Shown here piece after piece: positions 5,083-7,132 of a stretch of 7,132 bases of DNA; positions within the stretch are counted from its first letter, which is position 1; each line of letters begins with the position of its first letter. The notes beneath the pieces are model-generated. The model was not told where the DNA came from. It saw only the letters and a list, made by a program, of their open reading frames with translations, and made no database searches. This DNA comes from an uncultured Sphingomonas sp. Lineage in GTDB: Bacteria; Pseudomonadota; Alphaproteobacteria; Sphingomonadales; Sphingomonadaceae. The translations under genes were made by a program, and so were the position numbers. The stretch spans positions 1 to 7,132 of the forward strand of contig CAMPJH010000078.1 of the NCBI GenBank assembly GCA_946886845.1. Reading direction: 5' to 3'.

Positions 5083-7104
5083 CTACTGAGCGACGACTCC
5101 GCGCGGTTGCGGCGCCGGCGGACAGGCGCCGGGGCCCGGACGAAGCTCGGCCGACCGCAACTTCGCTTCGAGGTCGTCGATTTGTTTCTGGACGTCGTCC
5201 GGCTTGACCGCCGAATAGGGACCCGCCTTTTTGGCCGCCTTGAGCCGCTTCTTTAGCTCATCGAGCGCGTAGCGCATCTTGACCAGCTCGGCCGCGGCCG
5301 CCGCCCGGTCGCCGCAATCGACGGCCGCAGCGTGGCGCGCCATGGCCTCGGCGAAATAGCCTTTGAGGGGATGTCTGGCCTCGTCTCCATCGGGCGCGTC
5401 GTCGCGCGCTGTCGGGGGCGGCGGCGGCGGCGGCGGGCCGGTCGTCGTCGTCGAAGTTTCCGGCGCTATTCCATCCTGGCCCGCGACTCCGCGCGGTTGC
5501 GGCCTTGTGCTGGTGGGCCCAACCCATTCCCCACCGATGACTTTCCCGCCCGTGTCGGCCTCGAGGATCATTGGCAGATCCTGGCCGGCGACGTGGCGCG
5601 GCTGCGGCGCTGACGGCAGGCCGATGGCGGTGCCGTCGCGATTGCCCGGCGGCGAATAATGGCAGACCAGCCATTCGAAGCGCGCGTCGCCGTTTACCGC
5701 GCAACCGACATGGGTCGTCGATTCCCAGACCATCTGGGTCCAATGGCCGATGTCGCTCCAATCGCCGGTCGTGCTGACGTCCGGGAATATCCCCGGCTTG
5801 AAGTAGCGCTTTTCGTCGGTCCAGACGCCGATCATCTGAGTGGGCGTCCGGCCGCCCGGCAGGTTCTGGAGCAGGTTCTCGCGAACGGTCTTGCGGCCTT
5901 CGCGCGACGAATGGACCAGCTGGCCGGCGCTGGTCAGCTTGATGGCATAGGCCTTGGCGCTGGCGGCCAACCCAAAGTCCCATTCCAGCGGCTTCACGCC
6001 GACCGCTGCGCGTTCCTTGTTGTGAAGCGCGAGGAAGGTACCCGACGCGGCGTCGAGCGCGGGTAGGGCGAGCGATGTCCGTGACTCCGGTGGGCAGGGC
6101 TTAGGGAGCTGGGTTTCCTCAATTCGCCGCCGCTCGGCGAGCAGCGCGGGATCGTTGGGCGAACGACTGATCAGCTGGCCGATCGCCTCGAGCAGCCGGT
6201 TCTTCGCCGCCTTGAAAGCGACAGGATCGCAGGCAGTGATCGCGGCAGCGAGCCCAGTGTTCAATGGAGCAAGGGCCTGCGTGAACGAAGGTGTCGAAGC
6301 CGGAGTTGTGGCCGGAGCCTGTGCGGTTGGCGGGCAGGGCCGATCGGCGATCTGGCCAAGTTCGTATCTCTCGTCGAACGGAAGCGAGATTCCCTGCAGT
6401 CGGGCGAGCTCGGCGCGGAAGGCCTCGCAATCTCCGGACAAACGCAGCTGCTCGAGATTATCGATGTCGTCGCGTATTGCCTCGAAATCTTCCTCCGAGA
6501 GCGCCTCCGCGACATTCATGAGGTCGAGCCAGCTCAGTCCCCAATACGGACCCCAGTCGGCAAACTCGCCATCCTCCAGCTCTTGTTCGAAGGGAGAGAC
6601 GTAATTCCCGGAGCCAAAGGGCGACGGCGCGTCCGGCTCCGCGGCGGGGGCAGGTTCCTTCGCCGCAGCGGCAGCGGCAGCGGCCGCTTTGCGATCGGCC
6701 GCGGCAGAATCGATCCAGAATTGCAAACGCTCGACGCAAGCTTCCAACCGTGCGCGCATAATGCCGAGCCGCTTTTGAATCCTTCCGTACGCCGCGCGAG
6801 TGCCCACGGATGAGGTGCCCTCCGCATAGGCATCCTTGCGGATTTGCTCGGCACGCTTTTCAAGCTTGCTGAATTGCTCGCGCAGCCCGGGCAAGTCGAT
6901 GTCTTCGCCCGTTAGATCGCAAAGGCGCCAAAACTCAGCTTCGGCGGACGCCCAGCGGAACTCCACCTCGGTTGGGGCACTGTAATCGCCCGTCGGCGAG
7001 AAGTCGGTGCTCTGCGCTACGGCGGAGGTTCCGACGAAAGCTGCCGCTCCAGCAAGGAGCGCGGCGCGACCGGCACGGCGCGAAAGGAGATCGATCAGTC
7101 CCAT
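5083..7104 (-). CDS. Large exported CAP-domain protein with multiple Cys-bracketed helical modules (CAP protein B)
   Basis: The product is 673 residues from ATG at 7104, preceded by a G-rich site (7111-7116) at 7 bases; an ATG at 7125 lacks a clear site and would add seven residues before the signal peptide. Order: signal peptide 1-30 (SRRAGRAALLAG core, SAVA-QS cleavage); helical hairpin 62-123; Ala run 140-148 and Pro/Ala linker; acidic, Trp-rich segment about 168-195; modules 226-257 and 292-337, each closing with CPP; CAP domain about 355-488; Pro-rich linker with eight consecutive prolines (557-564); helical hairpin 597-661. CAP signatures HNKER (361), GHWTQMVW (453-460) and CHYSPPGN (481-488) are present, with cavity residues H398, E409, E431 and H454. 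All ten cysteines fall in pairs: 62/123, 226/257, 292/337, 468/481 and 597/661. It is a paralogue of CAP protein A. The RR near the start is probably a Sec n-region, not Tat. Function unknown; periplasmic or secreted location inferred. Confidence 0.88.
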   Translation of the reverse strand: MGLIDLLSRRAGRAALLAGAAAFVGTSAVAQSTDFSPTGDYSAPTEVEFRWASAEAEFWRLCDLTGEDIDLPGLREQFSKLEKRAEQIRKDAYAEGTSSVGTRAAYGRIQKRLGIMRARLEACVERLQFWIDSAAADRKAAAAAAAAAKEPAPAAEPDAPSPFGSGNYVSPFEQELEDGEFADWGPYWGLSWLDLMNVAEALSEEDFEAIRDDIDNLEQLRLSGDCEAFRAELARLQGISLPFDERYELGQIADRPCPPTAQAPATTPASTPSFTQALAPLNTGLAAAITACDPVAFKAAKNRLLEAIGQLISRSPNDPALLAERRRIEETQLPKPCPPESRTSLALPALDAASGTFLALHNKERAAVGVKPLEWDFGLAASAKAYAIKLTSAGQLVHSSREGRKTVRENLLQNLPGGRTPTQMIGVWTDEKRYFKPGIFPDVSTTGDWSDIGHWTQMVWESTTHVGCAVNGDARFEWLVCHYSPPGNRDGTAIGLPSAPQPRHVAGQDLPMILEADTGGKVIGGEWVGPTSTRPQPRGVAGQDGIAPETSTTTTGPPPPPPPPTARDDAPDGDEARHPLKGYFAEAMARHAAAVDCGDRAAAAAELVKMRYALDELKKRLKAAKKAGPYSAVKPDDVQKQIDDLEAKLRSAELRPGPGACPPAPQPRGVVAQ
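5086..5607 (-). repeat. PQPRxVAGQD peptide repeats in CAP protein B
   Basis: PQPRHVAGQD (residues 500-509, bases 5578-5607), PQPRGVAGQD (535-544, 5473-5502) and a final PQPRGVVAQ (665-673, 5086-5112) that ends the protein. The last two share the plus-strand string GACTCCGCGCGGTTGCGG. A related MAQPRGAPPP occurs in CAP protein A (residues 339-348) next to its third PPPES motif, so the two linkers share vocabulary. Confidence 0.8.
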
Positions 7105-7132
7105 GCCAGCGCCCCCCGGCTGCATGCAGGCT

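Noticed and set aside
5410..5440. GGC/CGG triplet run as a DNA repeat element
   Set aside because: It simply encodes the eight-proline stretch in the CAP protein B linker; no flanking duplication or array structure is seen.
7105..7125. Start of CAP protein B at 7125
   Set aside because: There is no clear ribosome binding site in the few bases upstream, whereas the ATG at 7104 has a G-rich site at suitable distance and begins the signal peptide directly. The short upstream sequence leaves some doubt.

Overview
The window is GC-rich, and its proteins look like those of a free-living alphaproteobacterium, most likely a sphingomonad. This is inferred from protein style: a Gly/Tyr-rich periplasmic protein, RTX C-terminus wording, an ArsR-SRPBCC pair, a short CspA-type protein and a Tat-exported deiminase homologue. 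No rRNA or marker gene confirms it. There are eight protein genes, closely packed, with no intergenic gap above about 200 bases. I saw no tRNA, rRNA, CRISPR array, insertion sequence or integrase.

Left part (1-1860): the C-terminal end of an RTX-like, probably type I-secreted protein runs off the left edge. It is followed by a small secreted Gly/Tyr-rich protein that ends at a strong hairpin. Convergent to it on the minus strand is a translationally coupled pair, an ArsR-family repressor followed by an SRPBCC/AHSA1-domain protein. A palindrome over the repressor's start codon is a good candidate autoregulatory operator.

Right part (1869-7104): two large exported CAP-domain (SCP/PR-1, CAP superfamily) proteins lie on the minus strand. 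Between them, on the plus strand, are a cold-shock protein gene and a gene for a Tat-exported member of the agmatine/peptidyl-arginine deiminase family. The two CAP proteins are clear paralogues. Their CAP domains match at roughly 55-60% of positions by eye and share a 26-base identical DNA stretch. Both combine the CAP domain with Pro-rich linkers carrying short peptide repeats and with helical segments bracketed by cysteines. Every cysteine in either protein can be placed in a plausible pair.

The most interesting content is this CAP locus: a recurring Cys-helix-turn-helix-Cys module not explained by the CAP family, a stretch resembling the start of a TonB-receptor plug at the N-terminus of the smaller protein, and three copies of a PPPES(I/V)LDDVG motif. 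At least four of the eight products (Gly/Tyr-rich protein, both CAP proteins, deiminase homologue), and probably the RTX end as well, are predicted to leave the cytoplasm. The window therefore reads as an envelope/secreted-protein neighbourhood with two ordinary regulatory or stress genes interspersed.
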